64,000 bases of DNA from Ophthalmolycus amberensis (GCA_024529925.1 JAFEUB010000725.1:1443001-1507000), one strand, 5' to 3'; numbered from the stretch's first letter, positions 13,195 to 27,060 are shown. Notes: a model not told the origin generated them from the letters alone. Translations and numbers: made by a program.

Positions 13195-13261
13195 CGTGTG
13201 AATGGCAGGATTAACGCGAATTTGCGTCATTTGCGCCGCGTTAGGTGTGAACACAGCATTA
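13195..13261. mobile_element. solo terminal fragment of the GCGTTCACACC-type element
   Basis: The minus-strand reading of 13244-13261 is TAATGCTGTGTTCACACC, followed by a GCG-rich stretch. It matches the left terminus of the element at 46225 (TAA then TGCTGCGTTCACACC). The flanking TAA fits the 3-bp TTA/TAA target preference of PIF/Harbinger elements. Only one end is clear. Confidence 0.45.
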
Positions 13262-14700
13262 CCCTCTTGAAAGAGTCACATGTTTCTGATCTCGGCAGCT
13301 CACACAAAGTGAGCGGGTTGTCTTATTTCACAGCTCCAGATGCCAAAATGTATGAGCACAAGTAAGTGAGTTTTTCATGATATGTCCTCTTTCAGTTAAA
13401 ACATGTTCACCTCATGCAGGCCGAGACGCCCGTCCACCTCTATCTGCATCAGTTCGCGCCCACTCACGTCTTTCCTGTGACTTGGTACACAGTCTAGCTG
13501 CATCTTCACATTCTGTCTGAGCACACCTTTGGATCCGAGTGGCAAGTGGAGTAAAAGGGATGGACAGATGAGGAAAGAGTCGACGGAGAACTTACTCAAT
13601 CACTACTTCTACCCACTGACAGCGTCCATATCTTCTGCTCTAACAGGTGTGTGTACGTGTCTCCCCTTCAACACATCCAGCTAATATGATCTCTGCCCCC
13701 GGGCGGCTTGTCAAGCAGCCGAGCGATGTTCCTCACATTAGAATGAGTTGAACAAAAACGGCTTCACACTTCTTAGCCCTCCGTCTCCCATCCCTCATCT
13801 TTCTGTCTTGACACTTGCTCCCCTCCCGTCTCCCGTCTGCATGTTAAAGCCGCAATATGCAACGGGTTTTTTTTGCCTCGATGCAGGGCGTAAAAACCAC
13901 AGGGGCCTGGCCTCCTCGCCCACGTCCAAAATACTTTTTACTCATATTAATGAGTTTTCAGATAATGCTTTGTGTTCGTAGTCCACCGGCAGAAAGGATA
14001 TTATGACAAGTATCCTTCTTTTGTTGTTGTTTTTAAAAGTTCATGAAACTATCATGATCGAAAAGGAGAAAATAGCACCCAGACGGAAAATCAAACCACC
14101 CGCACACTTTGACTGACGAGTGCCTACTTGAAGCGTCTGCACAGCCGTGGTACACTTACACAGGTGTTCTTACTGCTGAGTAGACGTCTGGTCTGACTGA
14201 CGTATGACTTTCATGGGCCCTTGTTACAGCAGCCATTTTGTCATGGAAGGGTAAACACAGGTGTGGTAATATCAATAATGATGGTCCCATTCTGTTTAGT
14301 GTGTCGCAGCCATTACAGCGAGCCAGCAGGTACAGAACCAGTGGCCTGGCCCACCTCAATGGAACAGGGAAATAATTAATGTTATTGATTGTAAAAATGG
14401 CTGCTGTGAAAAGGGCCTATTGCACCTGTTAGGATGGGACAACAAACTCCTGTATGGTGCTTATCATACAGGAAGTACAGCACGGGCTCTTTCTCTCCAC
14501 CAGACCAAGTCCAACGCCACTCTGTCGGTCTGTTTTGATCTCCATCAACTCCTGAGAGAAGAACATGTGACTCTTTAGCTGCTGAAGTACCTGCTGCTTC
14601 ACTTAGCTAGTCGCTAACTTTGTCTGCTGTTTGGTGCTGAGGAGTGTACAGCGGGTTCGTCAGTCATTAGCATCGAACATAGAACCAAAACCATTTGCAG
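13262..14700. other. unannotated stretch
   Basis: No gene supported. It has mixed composition with no array or terminal repeats that I can delimit. Confidence 0.4.
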
Positions 14701-15318
14701 CTTTAAAGCTGCAGTCGGTTATTTTTATAAAAAAAATGCTCCTAATGGCATTTGTAAGATTCCACCGCGCCCCAAGGAAAAACGACCAATCAGAGCCGAG
14801 GAGTCTCTAACGCAGCTGTCAGTCACTGCTCGTGAACTCCGATCAAACTGTCAAACTAGGCAGCCTTGATTAAATATGAATCAAGATCGTGTTACTGCAT
14901 TGCATATTTCTTGCCGCAAATGTGTTGGAAACATGTTCTAGAGTACCGTTTGGCTGTTACAAGTTCGCTCCGGTTGGTGGGCTTGGTTTTGGCTGCACTG
15001 TCAACAACATGGCGGCCGGCTCACGAACTTTCTCATCTTACAGCTGAACGTTCCAGGGACAGAATATGCATGATTCATACTTGAACAACGCCGCTTAGTG
15101 TGACAGTTTGATCTGGATTTACCAGCTCCGCGAGCAGTGATTGACAGCTGCGTTAGAGACTCCTCGGCTCTGATTGGTTGTTCGTCTTTGGGCCAATGGA
15201 ATCCTAAAGATTAGCAGCACTAAAAGGAGCCTGATGTTTTCATAGGTCATTTGTCTCATGTTCTACTGTCAGGATGGAGTTATTCAAATATGATAAAATG
15301 TTATTTGCAGCATTAACT
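14701..15318. mobile_element. fold-back MITE with long inverted arms
   Basis: Two arms of about 120-130 bp face each other across about 240 bp. Within them, 14785-14821 and 15142-15178 are a perfect 37-bp inverted match (starting ACCAATCAGAGCCGAGGAGT on the plus strand). The arms continue imperfectly outward through GATTCCA and inward through GATCAAACTGTCA. The tips are CTTTAAAGCTGCAG.. on the left and, inverted, AAGTTAATGCTGCAAAT.. on the right. The left arm lacks an outer block present on the right (around the minus-strand motif CCTGACAGTAGAACATGAG). No transposase remnant. I recognise the sequence as a widespread fish MITE type but cannot give its superfamily. Confidence 0.75.
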
Positions 15319-15696
15319 TGAATGGTATCCAAAAAGATTCACTTATTTTGCAGACCACTTTATTCAAATTACACCAGTCAATCCGTCCCTTTGGTGGCTC
15401 CAGGTAGCAGGAGTCAAGCACTCTGAAAATGATTCATTTCAACAGCAAGAAGTCTTGCTATGTGACAGTAAACTGCGGATAGTTTTGTGTTTTGCTCTGA
15501 AGAGTCAATTTGTCACTTCCTGTGGGTCAAGAACCCACAGTTCATTGAGGCAAATTGGAAGGGGGTAATGGGGATGGAGCACCCTCGTCCGCCACAGCTC
15601 CACTCCATGATTTCGGCGAATAAGACGGGAGTATTTTTCCATGAAAATCACGCCGAGTGGAGCCTCTGTAATTTCTCCGTCAAAGACCGTCGCTTC

Positions 15697-15733
15697 ACAC
15701 ACAAACACACACAAACACACACACACACACACG
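15697..15733. repeat. (CA)n microsatellite
   Basis: CA repeat with a few AA interruptions in its left part. Confidence 0.9.
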
Positions 15734-17364
<1,631 letters not shown>

Positions 17365-17602
17365 AAGTGGGAGGTATGGAGGGAGTAAATGGCAGAACAG
17401 AGCAGATGCTCAAAAGCTCATTTCCACCCCAAAAGACACGGCCATACATTTTAAAGGAGGATAAAGTGCAGCCATTATTCTACGCCTATACACACACATG
17501 GCATATATGCATACATGCACACAGAAAAATGTGCATTGTACCATTTTTGGGGAGAAAAAGTGAAACACACAAACACACACGTGGACAGCTAACACATATA
17601 TG

Positions 17603-17607
<5 letters not shown>

Positions 17608-17640
<33 letters not shown>
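17608..17640. repeat. (AG)n microsatellite
   Basis: About 16 AG units, 250 bp downstream of the long AG tract and on the same strand. Confidence 0.95.
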
Positions 17641-17643
<3 letters not shown>

Positions 17644-17860
17644 TGATGGTGCAGCTCTTGGGCCAAACAGGGACTATGACAGCTGTGTAATTATCTCTTC
17701 AACACCTCCCGTTCTCTAACAAGCTTCTCCTTCTCTTCTCTCTCCTCGCCGCCCGTGAAGCTCCTCGTCAGCGCCGCGAACAGAGGAGACGATAAAAGCC
17801 TTCGCCGCAGAGATGAGGAGCTCCACCGAAAAACACCATCGACCCCCCCTCTTATTTTCT

Positions 17861-17869
17861 CACACACAC

Positions 17870-17912
<43 letters not shown>
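17861..17912. repeat. (CA)n microsatellite
   Basis: 26 CA units with one CG interruption. Confidence 0.97.
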
Positions 17913-17913
<1 letters not shown>

Positions 17914-18838
17914 CCATCTTCAATCCTTTCTAGTTTTGTTTTGCATTTGCTCCACAGTCCTAATGCCAATTCCCCACTCTCCCATTATGAGAACAGGTCC
18001 ATATAAATTACTAACTCCGAAAAAAAAGCACTCCCAGCCTTTGTTCTTGCAAGGCGGCACAAACCGAATACAAAATGTTTCAAAATAATTGTTTTTGCCT
18101 TTTCAAAAAAATGTGTTTTAGCAGTAACGCTGATGACAACTAGTGATATGTTCAGGGACATGTGCCGAACTAAATTAGACACGTGAAATGAGAGGTGGAA
18201 TAGAGTTAAGGGTTCAATGGCTCCTTTGATTTGTGAATTATTAGTTTGGTGCCCCTGTGGCCAAATAGGGGAGAAAGGTGCACAGAAGTATAGTGGATCA
18301 TGTTGTTGCTGCACACAAGGACACTCAAGTTCACGAGCACGGCGGGTGCCGAAAACAAGTCTCTTCAAGCGTTTTTCAGATCTGAACCGTAAAGTAAGAG
18401 AGGCGAGACCACGATTCTTCAGGCATGACTGTGCTGCACGACGTACGTTGGAAAAGACGTTTTATTTTTAGGCCATAAGGATGTGACTCACTCCAAGATG
18501 CCAGGCATTTGTTTTACAAAAATACGTATTCCTGACGTTTTGGAATATTTAAGAAAGATTTGGCTGAAAAAATGTTTGTTTCCACAATACACCACGGGAT
18601 ATGTTGAACGTCGACGTACATGAAATAATAAGTTTCATTCATAGGTGTCATATCAGCCTCGTATAAACTCGAAAAACGACTTGGTCAAGGTTAGAAAAAC
18701 ATCATTGTTTGTGTTACTTAACCATGATGTTAGTTTGTGTTACGTAGCAACAAAACTAGCGTGAATAAACAACAAATGCCCTTCGAGCCCTCTCTTACGA
18801 AACACTAAATAACAAGCGTAAAGTCAATGGCAATTATC
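17913..18838. other. unannotated stretch
   Basis: I see no gene, array or terminal repeat that I can support. Confidence 0.4.
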
Positions 18839-19140
18839 TTTTGAACTGAATGCTAATGTCAGCATGCTAATATACAACGTGCTGTTGTTTGAATGCATGT
18901 TTTGATGGTATAATGTTTACCATGCTCACTATCTTAGTCTAGCGTGTTAACATGCTAACATTTGCTAATTAGCACTAAACACAACGTACAGCTGAGGCTG
19001 ATGGAAATTGTTATCGGTATTTGGTCATCAACCAAAGCATTGGGCAAATAAAAAAATGTATCAAAGTATAGTATCAAATTCCATGACGGTCCAATCAAAA
19101 GGTTGTTGAGATATTTCCGGAACAAACTGGACCAACTAAC
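18839..19140 (+). repeat. dispersed teleost repeat (CATGCTAACATTTGCTAATT type)
   Basis: The blocks TGTTAACATGCTAACATTTG, GCTAATTAGCACTAAACACA, GCTGAGGCTGATGG, TATTTGGTCAT.AACCAAAGC and GTTGTTGAGATATTTC occur in the same order as in a repeat I know from many percomorph genomes. No coding capacity. Class unresolved. Confidence 0.6.
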
Positions 19141-19898
19141 CTACAGACCAAAAGTCATATTTTCAAATATTTAGTTGACAAAAAAAATCAGAATCTGTTT
19201 TAAAAAAACGACACGTGCAACACGTATGTACTTGAAGGAGGTGATCTCCTCCTTGTGCCGTTTGAATCCTTAGATAAAAACCTCATTGGCCATCAGTGGA
19301 AGCTTAGGCCCTGAACATAGTAGGGATATTTAGAGCCATGTTGTTGTTTTTCATGAAATAACAAGATATTATTTTGGTTGTTACATTTTTTTATTTTATT
19401 TAAAATTTAAAAAACATATTTGTAGGACATCCTGTATGCTTACATAACATTAACATAAACACAATGCCACATATATATTTTTAGTGTGCACTGTAATTGT
19501 TCCTTCACTAGAGGTACTGTAAACAGTGCAGCAGTAAAAGGGCCAGTAATCCCTTTTATTTTACAGAGTAGGGAACAGAATTGTGTGGCCCTCTGGATGA
19601 CAAGTGCGCTATAAATAAACCACAACACATGGGACCGAAACTCCAAGCTGCGATCACACCCAATACATAACATATTTGTGTTGCTGCAACTGCTTTCTCC
19701 CAACCCGACATATGTCACCAGACGTTAAGCCATCTTCTCTCTGGTGATTTGTCCTCCTTTCCCCCCTTCTTCTTTCCCTCAACATTATGTTCGTATGTGT
19801 TTCTTTGTTGTAAACCCTAAGAACTGTTCTCATGAAGGACAACTGGTAACATCCTATTTAGCATGTTTAAACAGATAATAAGCTTTACATTTTTTATT

Positions 19899-20325
19899 GA
19901 TAACACTTTATAATATAGTTGTAAGTGGGTATAAGGACCATCGAAACTGTATCAACTTTTATATCTTGTGAAGCATCTGTAATTGGTGTATTAGGAGACA
20001 ATTGACAATATAATAAAACACATTTGTACATATTATATGGATATGACATGTAAATAAGTTAATATAAAGTATTTATCTATTTCACAACATATGCTGAATA
20101 GGGGCCATGAAATGCATCTGAAAGCTCGGGGAGAAATTTAGTTTTCTCAGCGGTCTTTGTGAAAGATTTTCTCATTTATAAACATTTTTAATGATTTGTA
20201 CATGTGTTTAAACACTTAATAAACGTTTTGTAACATATAATCATAAAAGTTGACAAATCCATAATAAACACTTAAAAATGTCCTTACATCAGCTTACAAC
20301 TATGTCATAGTGTGTTGTAAATCAT
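19899..20325. mobile_element. AT-rich fold-back MITE candidate
   Basis: The left side (ACACTTTATAATATAGTTGTAAG.., then TATAAGGAC, then TCAACTTTTAT) reappears inverted on the right (minus strand from about 20316: ACACACTATGACATAGTTGTAAG, then TGTAAGGACA, then GTCAACTTTTAT). The arms are about 80-110 bp and imperfect. The outer ends are uncertain and may reach 20360. No coding remnant. Confidence 0.5.
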
Positions 20326-20689
20326 TTGAATTATATAAATATGCTATAAAGTAAATTGTTAAACTTAACAGTTACACATGGCAAAAATGAAATTTGAACT
20401 ATGACTCAATTTAAACCACAATTAAACTCATGCAATCGAGTGCAAATGTTTGAAACAAAATTCTAAACGGTAACATTCAATTCAGTTGTCAATTCAATTT
20501 TAAGAGTTTCCATCAACTGGTTCGGAGTTACAGCGTGGTTTGGTCAGAGGTTGGCGCTGCAGGCTACACATGGCTGTAATCCAGTAAACTGAGTAGAAGA
20601 AGTAGATGTTGAGAACCAGAAACTAAACAAGTCACCTTGGCCACCTAACCATCTACAAGAGAATAATGGAGAGAGGTATTTATTTTGGA

Positions 20690-20844
20690 GGGGGGGGGGG
20701 GGGGTTGGGTGTCGAGCTCAAAATATCAACAAACTTTCTCCAGAATTGCTGATTCCACCTTTAAGTGTAGAAGTTAACTTCAACTGCTGCTCCCCTCTGT
20801 CACAGATCACTACCTTCTCATCAGTGAGCATTCACAGTCACATA

Positions 20845-20891
<47 letters not shown>

Positions 20892-20915
20892 CGTGCGTGT
20901 GTGTGTGTGTGTGTG
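20690..20915. repeat. 15-G tract and (TG)n/(GCGT)n microsatellite
   Basis: A run of 15 G at 20690-20704. A TG array at 20848-20915 is interrupted by GCGTGCGTGCGT. Confidence 0.95.
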
Positions 20916-21032
20916 AGACATTTACTCACAACAACCCACCTAGAACTCATCACTAATCTCAGTGGGACAAAACACCATCAAGTCCAACTTTCTGCACTCT
21001 AATAACATTCATCTCAGGAAGAGACGATCGAT

Positions 21033-21146
21033 AAGAGCAGGGATGCACGTTGGGCCGTGCATCCCTGCTCTTGGTGAGTAGGACTGCGCTGATCCCGCTG
21101 ATGGTGCCTGCCATCAGGGTCGCCCCTCCTCCAGTCCAGAAGGAGG
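21033..21146. repeat. three consecutive hairpin-forming inverted repeats
   Basis: The first is a perfect 17-bp inverted repeat (arms 21033-21049 and 21056-21072, arm AAGAGCAGGGATGCACG, loop TTGGGC). The second has 7-bp arms (CTGATGG at 21098-21104 and its complement at 21111-21117, 6-base loop). The third has 6-bp arms (CCTCCT at 21125-21130 and AGGAGG at 21141-21146, 10-base loop). The arms of the first are shorter than those of a normal pre-miRNA. Whether the stretch is transcribed is unknown. Confidence 0.8.
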
Positions 21147-21787
21147 TGGTACGTGATGCACCTGAAGCCGATTTGATAGGAACTTTATTTACAACGGTTT
21201 AGCTAGCGTTAGCTAGTGACACAAATGAATCGATCGAGACACACTGTCCTTTATGTCTAAATTAAAATGTCGAGCTAAAATTGTGGTTTGGTCAGTGGTG
21301 TTGCATTTCTACGGTCTTTTCATCGAAGCCGTGCTGTTGACACTCTTTCTTTCTTGCTCTATCCTCTCAGTATTTGTTGCAGCAGTGGCCCATTTCCCCA
21401 CAGGGATCATTAAAACTTCATCTCGTTACCTCTACACCTACACTCACCTTCTTCCCTCCTCCTCCTCCTCGTCTCATCTTTCTCCAAACTCTCCCTGAAG
21501 TTTTTCTCCCCAGAGGCCCTTCTTTTTCTCCCCCCGTCTCCATTGTGGCGTAAGCATTTTGTTCCCGATGCAGAGGAAGCAGTGCAGACAGATGGCGGGA
21601 GAAGACTGCTGAGAGACTTATTATGACACTCTGATGCAGACGCCCCCCCCAACATAGAAAAGCTTTTTCTTTTTTTACTTTCCACCGTCTCCTCCTGAAC
21701 TCTCCTCTGTCTGTATGGTGAGTGCATGGAATGAGATTTAAGAGGTTTAAAGTGGTAAACAGAGCGAACAACAGTAACCAGACAGAA

Positions 21788-21788
<1 letters not shown>

Positions 21789-21829
<41 letters not shown>

Positions 21830-21834
21830 ACACA
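21789..21834. repeat. (CA)n microsatellite
   Basis: About 23 CA units with one TA interruption. Confidence 0.95.
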
Positions 21835-23590
21835 TGCTTAGGCATATCCAAGGGAAAACCATGTATCTCAGTCAAGTAAAGTGATTTTTCCATTTTCATT
21901 AAGGTTCTTCAATCACAGTGATCAGAGATATAGAATCAAAAGGCATCAACAATGAACAACAACTTACTTTAAAACTCTTAACTTTTAAAACTGTAACAGC
22001 CCTCCTGCCCTTTGTTTTTGCAATGACAGACATTTGTCACTTTGGCTTCATTTTCATTCGACCAAATGTCAATGGTGTCATTTAAATAACTTTTTTGAGG
22101 CATAACTAGGTAAAATGATTCAGTATTTTACTAAGAAATGGCAAAAACATTGTTCAACTTTGTGTATCAGAACTTTATTTTGTCTCTTTTCCAGCCATAT
22201 TAATTATATCATGACTCCTCACGTTCATCTCGTGGCCCTTTAGGAGGGGCCCGAATCTGGACTAAACTAACAGTATATTAAGTCATAAAAACCAGCTGCA
22301 CCTCAACCAGTAAAATACTATTCACGTATCAGTGCAGGAGTATTACCAATCTATAGTGTAATACATGTGAATTAGTCACAGGTATATTCTACTGCAGAAC
22401 CAGTGCTGTTACGTATATTTTGCTTACAATACTTCTGAACCTTTACTGAGGTAGAAGTTTGACTGCACTCGTAATGGATCATTTTAACATTGTTGTACTG
22501 TTATTCCAGTAAAGAATCTGAGTACTTCTTCCATCACTGGTTTTCTGGCAGTCATTTCAGAAATTGGGAAGAGATGCATGTTACAAATGAAGTATTCAAC
22601 ATTCAACATGGACGACAGTATAAGCGAACAGAGACCCCGGAGGACTCTACAGGCCACGTATGGGCACCATCCAACCCAGTAGACTTGGTTTGTTAAGTGC
22701 ACCCAGAGTAATAGGACTCCGTCCCATGCTTGATACTTTTTTTGATGAAATCGTTAGCCGACTCATACATTTTTGATTTGTTGACTGAGCCAGATCGATG
22801 CTTCTAGGAGACGACGAGCACAGCGCAGAATTCTGATACGTTTCAGTTTACTGATGAATCGATCAAAACAACAACACGGGAGTCATTTTGAGACGCATTG
22901 TCCTCATCTGTAATGAACTAATAATCAAATTAGAAAAGCATGAACGCAGAGATTTCAGATGTTAGTGTACCTGTGGATGTGCCTGCAGTGCCTCTTATTT
23001 ATTGACAAGAAGTAATGAAACCATTTTGTTGTTTGTTAACACAGCACCAAGGCAGGGACTCCTTTGCACCTGTTTCATGCATGGATCCGCTGTTTCTGTA
23101 ACCTCAGTAGCACACATCATCATCACTGCTGGAGCATCCAGAATTGTTATGGAAATGAGGCACGCAACTTTTTTTCCCATAATATCAGCACAAAATGCAC
23201 TCGAGACAGCGCTTTTTCTTCAAAAAAAAAACAAAAAACAGCGGAATGTATCGGTACAACGCCAGAGTTCACACCTTTTTAAAAAAATGACAGGGAGTGG
23301 GCGGCGGAGCTGGAGTGCTGTTGAAATGATTCGGTTCACGCTGACCGGCGCAACCCGGGTATCTTAATTTCGCAGGTGCTCCCGGCCTGGACCCCCGCAT
23401 TGCATTTCCCTGCATAGTGTTTGCTGCATGATGGAGGGTGGATGATGCTCAGGGCCAGGAGAGGCTCATCCTTTCCCAGGGGGAAAAAGAGGAGCGAATA
23501 GCAGGCTGCTGCTGCCCGGGCCTGCCTTGCTTCCCCCCCTGGGAAAACATCCAGAGGGGCATAGACGCTGCAGGGGAGAAGCGTGCTGAG
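21835..23590. other. unannotated stretch
   Basis: No gene supported. Open frames up to about 120 codons have no recognisable content. Confidence 0.4.
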
Positions 23591-23600
23591 CTATTTATAG
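23591..23600. promoter_or_regulatory. perfect MEF2 consensus site in a GC-rich block
   Basis: CTATTTATAG matches the MEF2 consensus YTA(A/T)4TAR on both strands. It lies in a locally GC-rich segment (about 23380-24130) that also carries a purine-rich GAGAGGCAGCGAGAGCAGAG stretch of the kind seen in 5'UTRs. Nothing shows a start site or exon here, so a regulatory role is inference. Confidence 0.35.
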
Positions 23601-24827
23601 AGGCAGGTAAAGGAAGAGAGGTGAGGATGGAAAGAGAGTAGGAGGGGGGAGAGTGAGAAAGAGAAGGGGAAACAGAGGAGTCTGAGCTGCCTCGGAGATC
23701 CGGGTCATCGATGTCCGAAACACCGGCGGAACCGGACAAAGCCCTTGACTTGTGGTATTGCTCCACTCGTGTGAAAGCTAACAAAGTATGCCTCAACTTA
23801 TTGATTTATGGCGGAGGGAGTTCACGCGGAGGTGAGCTGCGCTTGCACTGAGAGGCAGCGAGAGCAGAGCAGAGAGAATAGTTGAGTTGAGACGACAGAG
23901 ATATTTCATCGATACCGACTCGCCTCGCAGTCCAGAGATCTCTGTGATGTTTCCATACGAGCCCGGCTCTCGCTCTGCCTTCCTCCTCAATAAGTAAAAA
24001 CCGGCTGTTATTCTTTATTTATTCCAACCCCCCCTCTGTACTGCTCTCCTTCCCAGGCCCATGCCGCGCTGTCGGCTCGCCTCAGCCCGCGTGCTGCATG
24101 TATGTCTCTGTTTCACGCCGACGCCCCCTTTAATCATTTTCATCGTTTCAGCGAGCTGACATGTTACATACAGAGCTCTCATCGTCTCCGGCTTGCGCTT
24201 AATGACGAATGGTGATAATTACTGTCAGTCAGTGGCGTCACATCAGTATTTCTGCTCTGAATCACAATTATTATCTATTATACTTCAGGGACTTCACTCA
24301 TTTTTAATTTGAATGTTTTGTGACAGTTAACGGCTGTCACCTTTATGAAGCATCGGCCCATGTGCTGAGGGTCGGGGCCCCTGATTTAATTGATATAACT
24401 AGTGTACTACTCATATTTTATGCGTTACTCATGGCTTCAATATGTGGCCCACTTTATGACGTTATCTCGCTAATGATGTTGCACGCTCATTTCTCTTCAA
24501 GCATGCACACTTATTAAGTGTTCTCTCGTTACCGAAGGTCTTGACTCTTTTAAGTGTCTGCATGCATGTGCACGGGACTTTTTACTTCTGCTGTCTCTGT
24601 GTTTGTATGTGGTCCTGATGCTGTGGGCCTGAATGAGTGCTGTCACGCAGCCAACAAACACCAGCAACAAGAACGTAGGTGCATGGCGCAGTATCAAAGC
24701 ATACACCTTTACATTCCACACATCGATGGATTACCAAACGGTGTACATCGATGTGTCCACAGTGTCAGGGGGCCCCTGGTCTTCACTTAGGGTCACAGAG
24801 ACACGTGCCAACCAGGAAGTGACTTAG
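23601..24827. other. unannotated stretch
   Basis: The first 500 bp continue the GC-rich block. An ATG at 23712 opens a short frame (MSETPAEPDKALDLWY..) but lacks a convincing donor. The rest holds nothing I can support. Confidence 0.35.
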
Positions 24828-25143
24828 AATGACAATAAAGAGACACAAAACGACTACAAAGAGACACAACATGACTTCAAAGAGGCCCAACATGACCACA
24901 AAGATAAACAAAATGGCAATAAAGAAACACAAAATGACTACAGAGACACACAATGACCAAAAGGGGAAATACAATGACCTCAAAGAGACACAAAATAACT
25001 ACAAAAGGGACAAATCAACCTCAATTGGTCATAAAGAGAGACGCTAAGAGACACAAAACGACTACAATGACACAAAGACGCAAAGAGACACAAAATGACC
25101 AAAAGGAGAAACACAATGACTACAAAGATACATAAAATGACAA
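24828..25143 (+). repeat. 21-bp degenerate minisatellite
   Basis: About 15 diverged copies of a unit close to ACAAAGAGACACAAAATGAC (20-21 bp). Because many units are 21 bp, the array stays open in frame and would spell a 7-residue repeat (MTTKRHK-like). This is a side effect of the period, not evidence of a gene. I recognise this AAAGAGACACAAAATGAC-type array from other fish genomes. Confidence 0.9.
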
Positions 25144-26984
25144 CTAGACTAGCTATGCAGCTGCTGGACAGAGCCATGATCTGTTTGGGGATAAGTAATA
25201 AGGAAAACAAACACACGCATTTGGATTAAAAATATCAGTTGACTGACATATTTAGTTTTTGTCTTAATTGTGTGGATTGCCCGACCCATTCCCTTTAATA
25301 GAACTGGCACCAAAGAATGAACCAATGAATGCTGCCACGATGACATAGTGAACCTTTGACTCCACGTGATGACGTGCAGCTGCATTAACGTGTTTGTTTC
25401 CCCCACAGGATGACGTGTCGGAGTGTGGAGCGTTGCAGCGCAGAGCTAACCTGAGCTGTTCCTCCTCTCTCATCAGTCTCCAGCGCTGCAGGGGTACACA
25501 GGCTTTGTTGGTAATCTAGTTTGAGTGTGAGTAGGTGAATGAATGTAGCAGTGTGGGTTTAGTATGAACAGAAGACAGAGGACAACAGAGGAGAATAAAG
25601 TGGCTCTGTTTCCCATTAAACACTGGAAAGATTGCCTGTAAGTGTCTTCTTTTCTATTTTCAGGATTCACGATTACATTTCTTTTCAATTGTAAGTGATT
25701 TTCAGGCAAATTTCCAGATACTGCCATGATGCCGTTGATCTTCAAATTTGTTCAATTTCCACAGGATCTCAACACTGCCCCGAATAGTCGTGTTGAAGGC
25801 AGTGGTGAAAAAAAAGAAGCAGAAATAAAACAAGCAATAAATGAAATAATTACTCACAGGTGGCAGAATGGCTAAATGTAAATTTGCAGTTTCAACAACT
25901 CAACTTTTTCTGACCTTCTTGCGAGTCGTTCTGACCGGAAGACATTACATCACTGAAGAGTCTCCAAATACTCTTCACGTCTCGCCCTGTGCTCTGGATG
26001 TGTCTCGGTCTCATGATGAACGGTGTTGGTACCCACGTAAACGTCAGGCGATCAGGACAGGCAAGGGGAGAACCTTTTTACCACACATGCTTCTTCTTTT
26101 TACATTAAACGCTGTGGTTACTACAGCGGGAGGTAACTCAGACGAGGCACTGATGCAAGACATTGAAACAGACTTTGACAAACCATTTTAGCAAAATTAC
26201 CCTTCATTTGATTTATTCGCTTTCTCCTCTTCTCGTCCTCCCCTTCACGTGTGTATACGTTAAGACAGTTTAAACGCTACCGCTCCTTTAAGACTAATCA
26301 CATACACTCAGCGTTAACATCGTCCCCACAGAGGTGCGTGTGTGAGCGAGCACGTTAATTCGTCCTTGCGTGTTTGTATTGTGTGCCCACGCGTGTCTGG
26401 ATCTTCATCAGATGAGAAATGAGCTATCTGCCCCCCCGTCTGCCCGCCACATATTAATTACATCATACCTGTGATATATGGACAGATTACAGGGTGTAAA
26501 ACGCATTATTTCCTTATGGAAACAGGCCCCAGGAGCGATCCATCAGCCCGCATCACGGTCGGTTCGGGGCTCGCTGCATCACACGTGAGCGTGCTGCTTA
26601 CCTGCCACAACCAGAGGAATCAGTCCTCCTGTGCAATTTTTAGGAATTCGAGACTGTCCTCACCGGAACAATGACAGCGTTGGTTTTCCAAAAGAGCCGA
26701 GGATTACAGTGAGCTAACCTGGCAAGTTGACTGTTATCTCTAAAAGCAGAAGGAAAACTTCTTCAAACTCTTAGTAAGGTGTTCATTCAACCCGTTCTCA
26801 CTCACAACTCGTCAAATACTGATGCTGGACGGTGCCCCTCATCGTGGGACCACCAAGCACAATTATCACCAATGTAAACTCATCCATGATACATTGCTAG
26901 ATGGACCAAAAGTCAACACGTTGAGTCATTTGCGTTGACTACTTAACTTAAGTAGTTTATGTAACTTACATAACAAACCTACTT
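25144..26984. other. unannotated stretch
   Basis: No gene supported. Simple sequence is sparse. Confidence 0.4.
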
Positions 26985-27060
26985 ATTTGATCTCAAGCTA
27001 TGATGTTTTCCTAAACCGAGCCAAGTAATTTTGGTGCCTAAACCGAGTCAAATAAACTGA
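26985..27060 (+). repeat. fragment of CCTAAACC-type dispersed repeat
   Basis: CCTAAACCGAGCCAAGTAATTTTGGTGCCTAAACCGAGTC-like reiteration (key words CCTAAACC and AAGTA.TTTTG) matches the motif seen at 44985-45125. The limits are approximate. Confidence 0.35.

Noticed and set aside
21033..21072. Pre-microRNA
   Set aside because: A 17-bp stem with a 6-base loop is shorter than a functional precursor, and no flanking pairing extends it.
23712..23850. Possible plus-strand first exon beginning MSETPAEPDK
   Set aside because: Only a weak donor (GTATGC) and no homology that I can name.
24829..25047. Heptad-repeat protein
   Set aside because: The periodic peptide is a by-product of the 21-bp minisatellite and is open on both strands.
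24828..25143. CRISPR-like array
   Set aside because: Units are contiguous and degenerate with no unique spacers, and the genome is clearly animal.
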